Shown here piece after piece: positions 34,606-46,597 of a stretch of 64,000 nt of DNA (its first letter is position 1; each line of letters opens with the position of its first letter). Origin of the DNA: Pinus tabuliformis (lineage: Eukaryota > Streptophyta > Pinopsida > Pinales > Pinaceae). The notes below the pieces were generated by a model. The model was not told the DNA's origin, made no database searches, and saw only the letters and a program-made list of their open reading frames with translations. Made by a program: the position numbers and the translations under genes. The stretch is taken from assembly GCA_031772625.1 (NCBI GenBank), contig CM062820.1, forward strand, positions 90,628,988 to 90,692,987, read 5' to 3'.

Positions 34606-35657
34606 TTTCATGCGGAAAGAGTCAATTTTGCGGACAAAACCGACCTCCCTAGAAGCTAAGGCTTTCTAGTGACAAACAAGACAATCAAGCACTATCTTTC
34701 CCTAAATATGCATTTAAAATACAAGCAACCAGGTGTTTAAAGCATACCTTTAGTCCAACGCTGTTTGTAGCAGCCAAGCCTCTCCGATCCAGATGAGCTC
34801 CTCCTTCTCTTTGAAACCTGCATTCACTAACAAGCAAATGATTACATAGCACCTGAATAACTCATATAATAAAACATATTTATCATAAAGACCAAGGAGT
34901 ATATGAAACAAATTATATATAACAACTTGTTGAGAAAAATGAACTTAATTGTATTAATTGGAAACAAAAGAAACCATTACAACCAGTGCCTTGGTGTTGT
35001 GCAGGTCCCTCCCAGGGTCCAACAAGAGTTCTCCTTTAGTTTGATCAGCTCACCCACTTCCAAATGAAGCTAAGAAAGGATGGGAATCTCTCCTCTCAAG
35101 CTCTATAAGGGAGTCCTAATTTCAGCAGCATCTACCCTTAGGAATGTTCAGCTTTCAACCCCCCCTCCCTCTGGCCCAATGCCTATATTTATAATGCTTT
35201 GGAGGAAGTTAATTAGGTCCACCATCAATGGGATAAGCCCCTCTTTGAATGGGATAGCTCCCCTCTTGATGGGATAAGTTCCTCTTTCATAGGGATACAT
35301 GAACCATCTGGAGGCGCTCAATACATGTCGAACCATCTTCTAGAATGCTCTAGAATCGACCACAAGTAACTTTTTTGAAGTAAAACTCGCGCCTTTTGAC
35401 CTTTACAGGAGTACGTACCCACCCCTTTACAGACAGAGCGTACAAGTACGCAGGTTTTGTGAACTTGGGGTGCGTACACGTAGGTAAGGTTAAGAGAAAC
35501 TGCGTAACCAGAGTTAATTGACTTTTTAAGGACTTTCTCTCTTTCTTGGAGTTTGACATGAGGAGCAGAGGTATAAGACTTGCCAAGGAGGATAGTATGA
35601 CAGTTGATGGAGCCATACTAACTGCAAATAGTCATGGTGAAAAATTTTAGTGTAACA
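34606..35657 (-). repeat. 5' LTR of minus-strand element
   Basis: 1,052 bp, the same length as 26592-27643 and nearly identical. The TATAAATA box is at 35193-35186 (minus). TSD AGCAT follows at 35658-35662. Confidence 0.92.
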
Positions 35658-35662
35658 AGCAT

Positions 35663-38600
35663 AGTGGAAGGTAAGACTATGACAGTTGGTAGGACTGGTT
35701 GGCTCCATTGTGGTAAATGGACAATGGCAGTACAAACATGTGAAAGGTAACTAGAAAAGGTAAAGTAAATGGATATGAGGTGTCAGATGCCTTGGCTATG
35801 TTGGGAATGATTGTTCTCAATGTTGTGCATGTTGTGCATGGATAAAGGAAGTTCTCTTAACCTAGAGCTTGTGTTATCTGGTAATTATGTTATGATCATG
35901 ATTATGCTGATGTTTATATATGTATACATGTACATATGTATGTCGTTGTCTAACAGGATGATGATTATTTTATGCTAATGATTATATATCTAGGTATCTA
36001 TGTATCTATGTCATTGTCCAATAGATCATCAAGAATTTTTCTTGTGGTGGAATGATTGCTTATGCAAGCGAATGACATGAAGAGATTCCTATTTCAGGAG
36101 GAATCAAGTGGGAAGAGTAGCCTGAAACATCTACGAGGTCAGTATCATGTGGTTATGAATTGATATTATGTAATTATATTATGTCTATGTTATGGATAGG
36201 TTATACCAAGGAATGCATCAACGAAATGAAAGCAGTATGGTCTATGGCATGTTGGGACAAGCATGGATAAGACACTAGAAGAAAGGTCGCTTGGTAGAGG
36301 TAGTGTGGTTTCATATATGTGGTATTACTATTGTGCATATGTCATACATGTTACATCTATGATGATTGTGAGCATGCAGTGTTGTGCATATGTAGTGTGT
36401 GTAGATGTTGTTTATGCAATATTATGTACAGGGTGTTAGTACAGATAGTGTTGTATGAATGTTTCATATTCAGTGCTAGGTATATATGGTGCTATTTACA
36501 TGTTGGATATACGGTGTTGTGTACATATTCTCAGTGCGTGCATGATGGATATGCGGTTTTGTATGCATATGGTGTTATGGGCGTGTTGGATATGCAATGT
36601 TGTGTACAAATGATGCTATGTACATGTTGGATATGTAGTGCTATGTACATGTGGTGTTTCGTGCATGTTGTACATGTGGGGATATTTACATATGGTGTGG
36701 TGAGCATGATTTTACAAGTGGTGTTGTGTGCATGTGGTGTTGTGTATGTGTCATACAAGTTGCATTGTGTGCAGGTGGTGATGTGTACATGTCGTGCATA
36801 TGGCGCTATGTACATGTCGTGCATGTGGCATTGTGTACATGTGGTGTCATGTACATGTCATGCATGTGGAACTATGTATGCGTGGTATTGTGTACACGTT
36901 GTACAAGTGGTCTAGTGTATATGTGGTGTTGTGTACTCGTTGTGCAAGTGGCACCATGTACATGTGATGGTGTGCACACATTGTGCAGGTGGTGCGGTGT
37001 ACAAGTGGAACTATGTACATGTTGTACATATGGTATTGGTGCACGTGTGGTATTGTGTGCATGTCATACATGTTGTGTTGAGGGCATGTGGTACTATGTA
37101 TGTGCATTATGTACATGCATGTATTGTGTTGTGTCATACATTAGGTATAGATGTATTGTGTTGTGTTGTATGCCAGGTGTATGTGTATGTATTGTGTTAT
37201 GCATTGGATGTAAGCATATGTATTATATTGTATACACTGGGTGTATGTGTATGTGTTGTATGTCAAGCGTGAATGCATGTATTGTTGATTTCTAGTAGGA
37301 TCATATGTGATCTAAGCCTCAAATTTTGTAGGAAGTCTAGGATACATGTATTCCAAAATACCCAGAAATTGTTTTGGAAAATTCCATCCGGAGACAGTTT
37401 TATTAAAATAATTAATTGTTTTTAACGGATGCCTAAGTCTAAACTTAGCAAATTAAAATAATTAAAGGGTATTAATTAAACTGAGGGTGAAACTTCTAGA
37501 AGAATACGATGATCAAGCTGAAATTATCTGAGCCATTGATTAGAATCTAATGTGGGTCGTTAATTGATTAATGAGAGGATTATAAGAAGAGGCTTGATGG
37601 GCATTTGGAAAACACAACGAGTGAGATCAAGAGATCTATTTCTCAAGAGAGCAGCGCAACAGTTGTTGGAGAAGTCATCAAGGAGATTTCTTGCAGTGAG
37701 GGGCAAGGATAGTTTTCCAGTTGGAGAGTTTCTTGATGGATATATTGCAGAGAAGGTAGAGAGATATCAAAAAGAGGCAACGCAGTGCCACACAGAGGCA
37801 GCGCAGTGCTTTAGAGGGAATCTGAGATTTAGTTAGGAAGTCGAGTTCTAGAGCCAGAAGACAAGGTGTGAGACCAGAGGGCCACAGGAACAAAGTTCTA
37901 GACAATAGGAGATATGTGGAAGAGGTGACGCAGTCCCCACAGAGGCCGACATAGATTTGTGTAGGCTGACGCAAAGGCTACACAAAGCCAGTGTAGAACC
38001 AGCCATCCAGTGCTTGGATCAATGTCGATTCGCCAATGATAGTGTGAGTTATTTCTCACTAATTTCTTTGCTAGTTAGATTCTCTATATAGGATATCCAG
38101 TAAGGCATCCAAAGATTGTATTCAGAAACTACTACATAATAATACAAACCCTCTGTTGTTACATCAGTTTTCCTGCATTGGGTTTTTTCGGGGACATTTG
38201 TCCAAAAATGACTGTGTCACTTGTGTGTCCTATTTCTTTCTTGCTCTGTTCTTGTTTCTACATATTATTAATGTTGTGAAGGTTTTAGTTGTATTTATTT
38301 CAATTTTTACTGTATAATATTGTAAATAACTTGAGTCAGTAGGAGAAATATAATCAGTTGCTATAGTAGTGATTCGGGGATTCCAAATTTTCACATGTAT
38401 TGCATGGTGTGGTATTTCATGTGTGGTTGTATGTGTGGGATGTACACTATGTGTATGTGCACATGGTTGAGGAGAAGGAACTGAGTGTTGTCGGGTGTGG
38501 CAATTGATCTGGTATGTGTACAAAAAGAACAAAGGCAGAAGTAAGGATTGATGAAGGAAAAGTATCGGTATTGTATTTCAGTTTTATTATGCATGTGATT

Positions 38601-38879
38601 TATGATTTTGATCTATAGTGGTTATGTTTTGAGCTAACCTGATGTGATATTTATATACATGTTGATTTGGTCAAATATGCTAGTTTGACTTGTTGTGACA
38701 GGAAGCGAAGAGGATTGCAAGTGTACCTTATTGATGAGCTACAAATGAGGTATGATTTGAAGTTATTTCAAGATATTTTGAATCTAATGGAAATTATGTG
38801 CTTGGAATAGGAATGCATGAAATGCCCAGTTGGGTGATTGAAATTGACTACAAGAATTAACAGTAGCAGCGAAATAAAT
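35663..38879 (+). other. 3' internal region of long-LTR element, non-coding with repeats
   Basis: Continues the T/G-rich region cut at 26586. At about 36320-37290 there is an array of 12-36 base units built on GTACATGTGGTGTTGTGTGCATGT. It opens several meaningless frames rich in Cys, Val, His, Met. At 38060-38200 a stretch TATATAGGATATCC, ATTGTATTCAGAAACTACT and TGTTACATCAG looks like the promoter/R part of another LTR, without a partner. No gag, RT or integrase was seen. Confidence 0.5.
37564..37836 (+). CDS. Small hypothetical frame, 90 aa
   Basis: The frame gives a basic, glutamine- and arginine-rich protein (RRGLMGIWKTQRVRSRDLFL, then YQKEATQCHTEAAQCF) with no recognised domain. The sequence has a small internal duplication (GAGGCA(A/G)CGCAGTGC) that continues past the stop as non-coding text (GAGGTGACGCAGTCC), which argues that it is not a real gene. 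It is listed because it is the only non-repetitive frame in this region. Confidence 0.12.
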   Translation: MINERIIRRGLMGIWKTQRVRSRDLFLKRAAQQLLEKSSRRFLAVRGKDSFPVGEFLDGYIAEKVERYQKEATQCHTEAAQCFRGNLRFS

Positions 38880-39746
38880 TGGAACATGCAGCAATATGTT
38901 GGTATAATACTTCAGGAGTAGGGCCATTGTGGGACATTGGTACCCAATAGTGTCAATTGATTTCCATGAGCATGTTATGTGATGGCTTTGAGGTAGGGAT
39001 ATGCCTTGGTTTTTGTATCTTCCGATGCGAGGAATCCTTGCCAAGGGATGGACTGCCCGATGTTGGGCTGCCAATGGAACTTGGAAGGTGAGTGACTGCA
39101 TGGAAGGGGTGACTGGATTGCTCGAGGGATTGTGTAGCAGAGAAGGGGGGGTCAGGGATATATTTATTTTGGTAATTAACATTTCCAGATGGAATCAGGT
39201 GCACATTGGGAGTGCTCCCTGAGACAATGAGTCGGTAATTGTTCACTGAGAGGACAAGTGGCACAGGATTGTAGCATTGGACATTGGATGCAGTTTGACT
39301 GTGGCAGTGGATTCTGGACTTCCTAGGAAGGAGGTGAATCTTGGTATTACTTGAGTTTGGAGGTGTGAGCCTCTAGATTCCCTTATTGCGGATGCATACA
39401 TCATATATTTTTATTTATTGGTTGAGAAAATGTATATATGTGTATATGTGTATATTGTTGTAAATATTGTATTGAGCTGGTTTATAAAGCTCTGCAGACA
39501 TTATGGTTATTTGTTGGTTTAAGCAAAGGTGTATGTGTATATGTGATTATTGTAAATACTGTAATGAGCTATGTTATAAAGCTCCAGTAAACGATATGAT
39601 TTTTATGTTTCAGCCGTGGTCATTGTAAATATTGCAATGATTTGTGTTATAAAGCTCCATGGGCAGTGTGCTTTGTTTTCAGTAGCCTTGTTGGTTATAG
39701 GTGTCACTGAACACCGAGGATGGTGTTCCCCCAAGGGGGAGGGTTC
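38880..39746 (+). repeat. 3' internal segment of long-LTR element, copy B
   Basis: Matches 20787-21985 without the TA expansions. It ends at the polypurine tract CCAAGGGGGAGGG (39731-39743) just before the LTR. Confidence 0.82.
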
Positions 39747-41881
39747 TGTAACAGCCCTGGTGAAAATTCCATGTCAAAATATATATAAAGCCACGGTGAT
39801 GGGACATGTATTCCAAGCTAAATGGTGGGGGAAACATCCTAATGGGTGTTGATTCGATTTATTATGGCTAAGGGAATTGGAAAAAGAAATGGCTAATGTT
39901 TTGGAACGACATGAGGCATTAACTGGCATTTTATTTATGAAAATAATGGAAATTAGGAGAAAAGGAATGTGAAAGGTCACAGGTTGCATGTGAGGAGGAA
40001 GTTGAAGGAAAATAATGGAAAATGAAGAAAATAGAGGCCTCATTAATAAAAAGGCTTTTGAGGATTAATGGGAAAGACTTGGTCAGTTTAATTTTGGAGC
40101 TCTCTCATTACTCTCTCTCCCTCTCATACTCTTGGAGACTTATATTTTTATTGGAGCACTCTTGGAGGGTGTAGCATACTTGGATTCTTAGAGCGAGAAG
40201 GCAAAGGAAGAGCAGGAAAGCGCAAGAGGGCATCGAGATCAACATCTAAAACATTTTTGCTTGAAGGTATCAAGTTGCATGTATGATTTATTCACTAGTT
40301 TTGGCATTCATGGCACATGCTATGGTTTCTTGATTATGATTTGTCAATAGCATGGAGGATTTCCTGGATTGATAGTGGATTTTCCTAGCCTTGCCATTTC
40401 CTAGATAGCCATGGAGATTGTGGTTTTATTTCCTTGTTTTGTTTTGGTTGGTTCTCATTTTTTCTTAGCTTGGGTTGAGTTATTAGTTCCTAGAAACCTT
40501 GGTTGGAAAAACGCTCTGGAAGCCCCGTAACGACTTGGGTTGAGTTACTAGTCGTGGAAGCCTTGGTTGTACAAATGCTCTGGAAGCCCTGTAACTACTT
40601 AGGTTGAGTTATTAGTCTTGGAATCCTTGGTTGGAAAAACACTCAGGAGCCCTTGGTGGGTTGAGTTACTAGTCCTGGAGCCTCGTTTGGACAAACACTC
40701 TAGAGCTCGGCAATAGTTGTGGGCTGAGTTACTAGTCTTGGAGCCTTAGTTGGACACACTCTCTAGAGCGATGTAGCAGCCATGGGTTAAGTTACTAGTC
40801 CTCTAAGTTGGGTTGGAACAAATGCTCTGGAGCTCTAGAATTCTAGGATAGAGACCAGTTTGATGTTAGTTTTGTGATGTCCAACCGGGAGGTGGAATCA
40901 CTTATTGATGGGTTGAGGTGTATGGCCTATGGAATCCCTGGATGAGTTTTGATTGATGTGTTCTATTAGATCCTGCATTCATGCTTAGAATATGGCATGG
41001 GTGTGAATGAATGAAGAGAGGTTTGGCTCAGCCATTCTACAGTCAGGTGGAACGTGGAAGTCCCATCCCAGGTTTTGATTTTGCATCATTAATGAAAGGT
41101 TATTTCTCTTGGTATTTCTATGAGTATTATGATGGATTATCTGTGTTGTATATGGTTGTTATTTCATTGATATTTTTGTCCCTATTATTTTAGTTATGTA
41201 TATGTTTTATGACAGCAGCCATGAGTGGCTTTCATCATGTTCTTACTTGTTATTGAATTATCAATGTATCTATGACCTAATGGATGAAATAGAAGCTAAT
41301 GTGATAAGGAGACAATGCTTCATAGTGAATCTCAGATAAGTATGAGACCCCTATGCTCATATCTGTTATTTACACATGTAGGTTGCATATTACTAAATGT
41401 TTGAAAAAATGCTTGTCATGGCTAGTAGGGGTCTAGTCAAGGTCTTGAACAAGTATTTTCTTTAGTATTGTCATTTCCATGCTATTTTACTGATTTGAAG
41501 AGATGGTGCAATTCTAACCAGTGACTTGGGCTTTAGGCATGAAAAAGTGGCTCAAATCTCGGATTCGTTGTTATAGCACTGACAAGCAAGCAAGCCTGTG
41601 AGAGAGACTATAGGGTTACAGTCGCATGCATGCCTTGTCATGGGAGAAACTTTAGGTTTAATTTAGCTAAATTCTAGGTTAACTTAGGGGTTGGGCACCT
41701 GGAGTGGTGGATTAGCTCATGGGGTTCCTTAAGCACCTAAGGGAGGTCTGTGTGTTGTGTTTCTGTCGATTCCATTTCCTCAAGGTTACCTAGGAGGTTG
41801 AATCATATCATAGTAGCCTCTCGTCGCATGTTTACCCCGGATGGTCGATTGATTGGGTAGATGTAGCAGGATGGTGTTACA
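39747..41881 (+). repeat. Long LTR, copy B
   Basis: 2,135 bp, TGTAACAGCCC...GGTGTTACA. It matches 21986-24141 throughout, including the internal tandem array (40465-40860) and the TATATAAAG near the start (39780). The five bases after it (AACAC) do not match the five before copy A or before 20787, so no target duplication is visible. Confidence 0.88.
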
Positions 41882-42223
41882 AACACTATTGGTACATCGT
41901 CAACCAATGGAAGTTATTATCTTGGTGGGAGAGAGAGTTAGCAGTATCTCCATAAAATACCTTTATTATCATATATTTTTCCCATACATAAAATTCAAAT
42001 ACCATTGGTATATCGTCAACCAATGGAAGTTCTTATCTTGGTGGGAGAGAAAGTTAGCAGTATCTCCCCAAAAGACTTTCTTTTTCCTTTTACTTGCCAT
42101 ATTCCATCGTTCTTCCAATGCACTTTGATATAGGTGATAAGTTAAGTGTTGCAATATGGATCTCTTCATTGTTTGAATTCTTAGTTCTTGAATGGAATTT
42201 ACTAAAACATCCCTTCATCACAT
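41882..42223. repeat. Spacer with 70 bp direct repeat
   Basis: A block ACTATTGGTACATCGTCAACC...TTAGCAGTATCTCC at 41884-41953 is repeated at 42000-42067. The intervening part is A/T-rich. No gene was recognised. It ends in CACAT, the target duplication of the next element. Confidence 0.75.
42219..42223 (+). repeat. Target site duplication CACAT, left
   Basis: CACAT here and at 54427-54431 flank the copia-type element exactly. Confidence 0.92.
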
Positions 42224-44987
42224 TGTTGGAAATATGTTGTCATTAATGGAAAAGGAAAAGCATTGATGATGTTGCCATTGATGGCAAAGGAAATGAATTA
42301 ATGATGTTGTCATTGATGGCAAAGGCAACGAAGATGATGACAAGGATTTCCAATGGTGGTGTATCCAGATCAAAATTAACACAATGGAAAAGTAGAGAAG
42401 ACTACAAAAATAAGGAAGATCAGTACATGTATGTCCAAGTTGTTACAAAGCTCATATGGTTACAAGTAGAATCATGAACAATAGTGGTGGAGATAATTTA
42501 TTAATATGCAGAGACTTTGGATCCATTTATTATATAAGATATCATCTCAGATGTAGTTAAGACCCACTCAATTGGAAAAGCTCTAAAAAGAGCTTTCCAA
42601 TGGTATGTGGAAGATCAAAAATGGCCTCCTATATCACAAGTTAGAGCCAGTCAAAGAAGAGACCCACAAAATCAAAAATTGCAGAGCTAAATTGTTTGAG
42701 GACCCATTGGAGAAATTTATGAATGGTGGCATTACTAAATATGGTAGAACTGGTTTGCAGAGTAACTATCCAAATGACAGAGCTAAAGTGGCCTGATAGA
42801 AAAGTAGCAGGGACTATTTTAATTGGTCGTTGGTGGAGTTGTTAACATACAACCTTGACGAAAATTTCCCCAGAAGAAACAGAGATACACACAATTAAGA
42901 ATGGCACAGGATAATAAGAGCTGAGAATTTGGGAGTTGAAATATGGGAATTGGAAGAAACATAGGTGCACACAGGTGATAAATCCAAGAAGTTCGAAGTT
43001 GGGGAAATGGGAAGACAGATGGTCACAGATTGGAAGGAACTTCCACGGAAGAAAAGTGTGCAGTGCGGAGCTAGGAAGTAGAGAAGCTAGGTAGCCGGGA
43101 AGCCAGGACAGTCACAGAGGTTTAAGCCAAAGATAGATACTTTCCCTTAAGAAAAAATCTTGGAGGACCCAAAAGAAATAACTTGGAAGTAAAACACGAA
43201 AGGATTCTAGAAGGAAATCCTAGAAGGCACTTTCCCAAAATTGGTTTGAAACAAATCCTAAAAGGCTCTACCTTAAAGGAAAAACAAAGGCATACAAAAA
43301 TAAATTGTCATGAAGACATTATTGAGAAATAGGAAAAGTGCCAACAAGAAAGACAGAGTGCATTAGGTCACAGGTTTTTTTTTGTGGTTCTATGTGATTG
43401 AGGGCCTTCGACATATGATCGACATAAGGGTTGTGTGCATGAAGAAAAAACATGAACAGTCTAACAACTGTTAAAGTAACAAGGGCGTGGATATTTTCAA
43501 AATTTAAATATAGTTCTTGGGTCATGATTAAAGGACTTGTTTGAATGAGTCGGTAGCTTTTAAATTTGGTGTATGTGCCAAATAAAATAAAGCACTAAAG
43601 CATGCATGAATGGAGCCAGTGGAAGAATTTAGCAGAGTAGACAGTTAAGTGGCATATTTGATATTTAAGCCACACTTGGAGTTCCTCTAGAAATAGAAGA
43701 CCTTTGCTAAAACCTGTAAATTACTAGAATTGATACAAAATTGCAGATTAACTCAACTTTTCTCGAAGAGATAGTAGAGAAAAGTTAGGAGACTTGGAGA
43801 GCAGATTCATAAGACTCGGCAGAAGCAGGAGAAAGGAAAAATTAAAGGATTCATGCAGGTTGTCAAAAGAAAGATAACTAAAGTTCCAATTCCAAAAATA
43901 CCAGTCCAGAATTATTTATAAGAACGATTCAAGCATCCAAGGAGTAGGTTAGTGGAAGGTTTTTGGTGCGACGAGATGCATAATGTGGGTATGCATCAGA
44001 GGTGAATCAAAGATGAATCTTGGTATCTCAAAGGTGTTTGAGAAGGAAAAGAATGAATTGGTAATTGGTGTTTTGGTCAAATATGATTTTATGGATTGAT
44101 GTTGTTGGTATGTATGGATGGTAATTTGATCAGTGATTACTGGTATAGTACGTGTTTTATTAGTAACATGGACTACTGAAGGTGTTTAAGGGTGGTTTTC
44201 GTGAGTGTTTGAGGTAAGTAATTTTATTTGTTATGAAATAAGTGGTCTGCTAGTTCCAGTTTGAAAATGGATGAAAGATGGATCAATAGGGCCAACAAGT
44301 GGTAGCTTTCATTCCATGGGAAATAGTCTCTTTCAGCAGAGTTTGACAAATGAGCAAGGGCAAGGATCCCTTTCAGCAAAGGTTGGTAAACAAGCAAGGG
44401 ATAGAGTCCCTTTTAGAAAATGCTAATAAACGAGTTATAGGGGAAACAATTCATTTCAACAGTAGTTGATAAACAAGTATGGGTAGCAATCCCTTTCAGT
44501 AGTAGCTGATAAACGAGTAAGGTAAAGAGTCCCTTTTAGCAGTAGTTGATAAACGAGCAAGGGAAAGAGTCCCTTTCAGCAGAGGTCGATAAATGAGTAG
44601 GGATGGGAGTCCCTTTCAATGAAAACTAATAAACAAGTAGGGGTAGGATTCCCTTTTAGTGAAAACTAATAAACGAGCAGGGATAGAATTTCCTTTCAGT
44701 AGCAGTTGATAAACCTACAAGTAGTAAATTATGGGGAAATGATGTAATCAAGTAGTAGCTTATATTTACCAAAGAAATCAAAGGAAGATTGATGTCTTTT
44801 GTATACGTTTGCACATGTGCTTGATGGTGATAATGATGTTATGTTTTACATGATTGAGTTGTGTTGTTGATCCATGAGTGATTGTTAAAGTAATTGAAAA
44901 TTATAAATTATTAAGAGTTGTATAATTTGGTCACACTATTGATTCACCCCCCTCTTGGTAGTGTCTTGATTTCCATTGTTTCTAACA
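42224..44987 (+). repeat. 5' LTR of copia-type element
   Basis: TGTTGGAAAT...TTTCTAACA, an inverted pair at the tips. It contains a minisatellite at about 44320-44715. Confidence 0.92.
44320..44715 (+). repeat. About 41 bp minisatellite in 5' LTR
   Basis: About nine units with the phrase GATAAACGAGCAAGGG and AGAGTCCCTTTCAGCAG(A/T)(A/G)GTT. The same array, with about eight units, lies in the 3' LTR at 53848-54155. Confidence 0.88.
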
Positions 44988-44989
44988 AT

Positions 44990-45005
44990 TGGTATCAGAG
45001 CAACC
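44990..45005 (+). promoter_or_regulatory. Primer binding site (tRNA-Met)
   Basis: TGGTATCAGAGCAACC after a two-base spacer from the LTR end. It is complementary to initiator tRNA-Met, as usual in copia. Confidence 0.92.
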
Positions 45006-45052
45006 AGGTTCCTTCAAGATCAATTTAACAACTAGAAGGAAGATCAGGGATC

Positions 45053-46264
45053 ATGGAGAACTAGGACTGGATTACCTCAGATGGAGTTCCATTTTTGAAT
45101 GGGTCAAATTATACAACTTGGAAGGTAAGAATGAGAATTTACTTGCTAGCTCTTGATTTGGATATATGTCTATCTATATAGAATGGATTAATAGATGATG
45201 AGTTTGATAAACAATCCAAGGAGGAAATCTTTAGAGGGTCGTCCAAGTTATATATTGAGAAAGTAATTTGGTGTTATAATGCCAAAGATATATGGAATGA
45301 GTTGCATTCCAGCTATGGTATAGGCATACAAGTTGCATGTGATGTTAAGAGACTTTCCCTGGAGGATGGAGCAATCAAAGATTCCAAGAGTATTGAAGAT
45401 CATGAATCAGAGAATTATTATCCTATATCAAGGGGCCAAGTTGTTGATTAGCATAAAGAGGTTTCATAGGATATGAAATGTGCAAGTAAGTTGATGTTTT
45501 GTTGTTATTGTAGAACAATAAGCAATTTATCTTCAAGTTGTTCTATTGCATGCACTAGTGAAAGTGAAAGTTGTTCATCTAGTTGTAGTGAAGAAGGAAC
45601 TACCTTGATATCAATAACATATCTAAACATTGTTCAAGAATTCAATGGGTCACTTTTGGTAGATAAGAAGATAGAACATCTCATGTGTTAGCATAATAAT
45701 CCCTAGAGTCAAGGGAAGGAACTCTTGAATAAGATGTGAGCGAAGTAAACACTAGAGGTGAATCTAATGGCTTCGTTATTGATTTGGAAAAACTTGAAGA
45801 AAATATCTATTTAAAAGGAAGCTCATATCATCCCTTGAGGATACCAATAATCCTAGAGACATCAATCTACAGCTAGAAGAGGAGAATAAAACATTAAAGG
45901 CGCAGTTGATGAAGTTTCAGAATTTTGAATTTATGGAAGAGATTCGAACCAACCAAAATTCCCCTTAGGTCGAGACAACATTGGAAGGTATAAGTGATTC
46001 AGCAACATTAAAGGGACTCACCATATTTGTTAAAGGAATATCTAACATCACTGAGAAGTCAACATAACACCAAGGAGATGAAAGGACTTCCAGGAATCAA
46101 GTCAAAAGTATGCAACCCCTCATATGCTTTTGTTGTGGTAACGTAGGGCACCTTGCCTCTAAGTGTCCAAAGAGGAAAAATAAGTTGCAACAACATAAGT
46201 GGAACACTCTATTTCAACAAAATCCAGGATTTTCTCAAGGAAATATGAACAACCCTGCACAAAT
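45053..46264 (+). pseudogene. Copia gag, first part with zinc knuckle
   Basis: ATG 45053 starts MEN-stop-DWITSDGVPFLNGSNYTTWKV, then RMRIYLLALDLDICLSI and later WCYNAKDIWNELHSSYG and VKRLSLEDGAIKDS. This is the copia gag (UBN2-like) pattern F.G.NY..W...M..YL and A...W..L...Y. A Ser/Glu/Cys-rich middle (45473-45690) and a coiled segment (LQLEEENKTLKAQLMKFQ) follow. A CCHC knuckle CFCCGNVGHLASKC lies at 46125-46166 with correct spacing. At least three stops and two frameshifts are present. The reading is cut by the chromovirus LTR at 46265 and resumes after 49488. Confidence 0.85.
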
Positions 46265-46597
46265 TGTTAGGTCCCTATACTACTAGTGTAACCCCTTATT
46301 GTTATTAGTACAACCCCCTTATTATATTGTTGTGCCCATGTAGTCCCCATATTGTTATTATTGTGCCCCATAGAAGCCCACTATTATTATTATTGTGCCC
46401 TTACATTATTATTATTGTGTCGACTCTGATTATATTATGACCCCTTAGATTCCTATATATAGAAAGGAGGTCTTGTCATTTGTATCATCCAAGAATTGTT
46501 CATTTATGTAATGTAAAGGAGGTTGCCCCCTTGAAGAGGCTTATTTCTAAGGCGTTTATCTATCTTATCTATCTTTTTGTGAGCTAGTTTCATAACT
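46265..46597 (+). repeat. 5' LTR of chromovirus derivative
   Basis: 333 bp, with short ATTGTTATTATTGTGCCC repeats and a TATATATA promoter motif at 46454-46461 conserved in the 3' LTR. The last base is T where the 3' copy has A. Confidence 0.9.

Larger units (their letters stand above)
26592..35657 (-). mobile_element. Complete non-autonomous LTR retrotransposon (gag/protease only), minus strand
   Basis: This 9,066 bp element is bounded by AGCAT duplications. The LTRs at both ends are 1,052 bp each and differ at roughly two dozen positions by eye. On the minus strand the order is 5' LTR (35657-34606), primer site TGGCGACTCCACCGGGG, leader, a gag/protease-like ORF, repeat arrays, a polypurine tract AGGGGGCAATC, and 3' LTR. 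No RT, RNase H or integrase was found, so transposition must have used enzymes from another element. The low LTR divergence and clean duplication make it one of the youngest LTR insertions in the window. Confidence 0.93.

Noticed and set aside
36319..37295. Open frames of 198 and 214 codons rich in Cys, His, Val, Met
   Set aside because: Generated by short TGTACATGTGG-type repeats; overlapping frames on both strands look alike.
38060..38200. Solo LTR suggested by TATATA, a possible transcript start and TGTTACATCAG
   Set aside because: No second copy, no TG/CA ends or duplication that I could define.
39616..39852. 78-codon frame across the polypurine tract of copy B
   Set aside because: Spans the internal/LTR junction and has no domain; chance frame.
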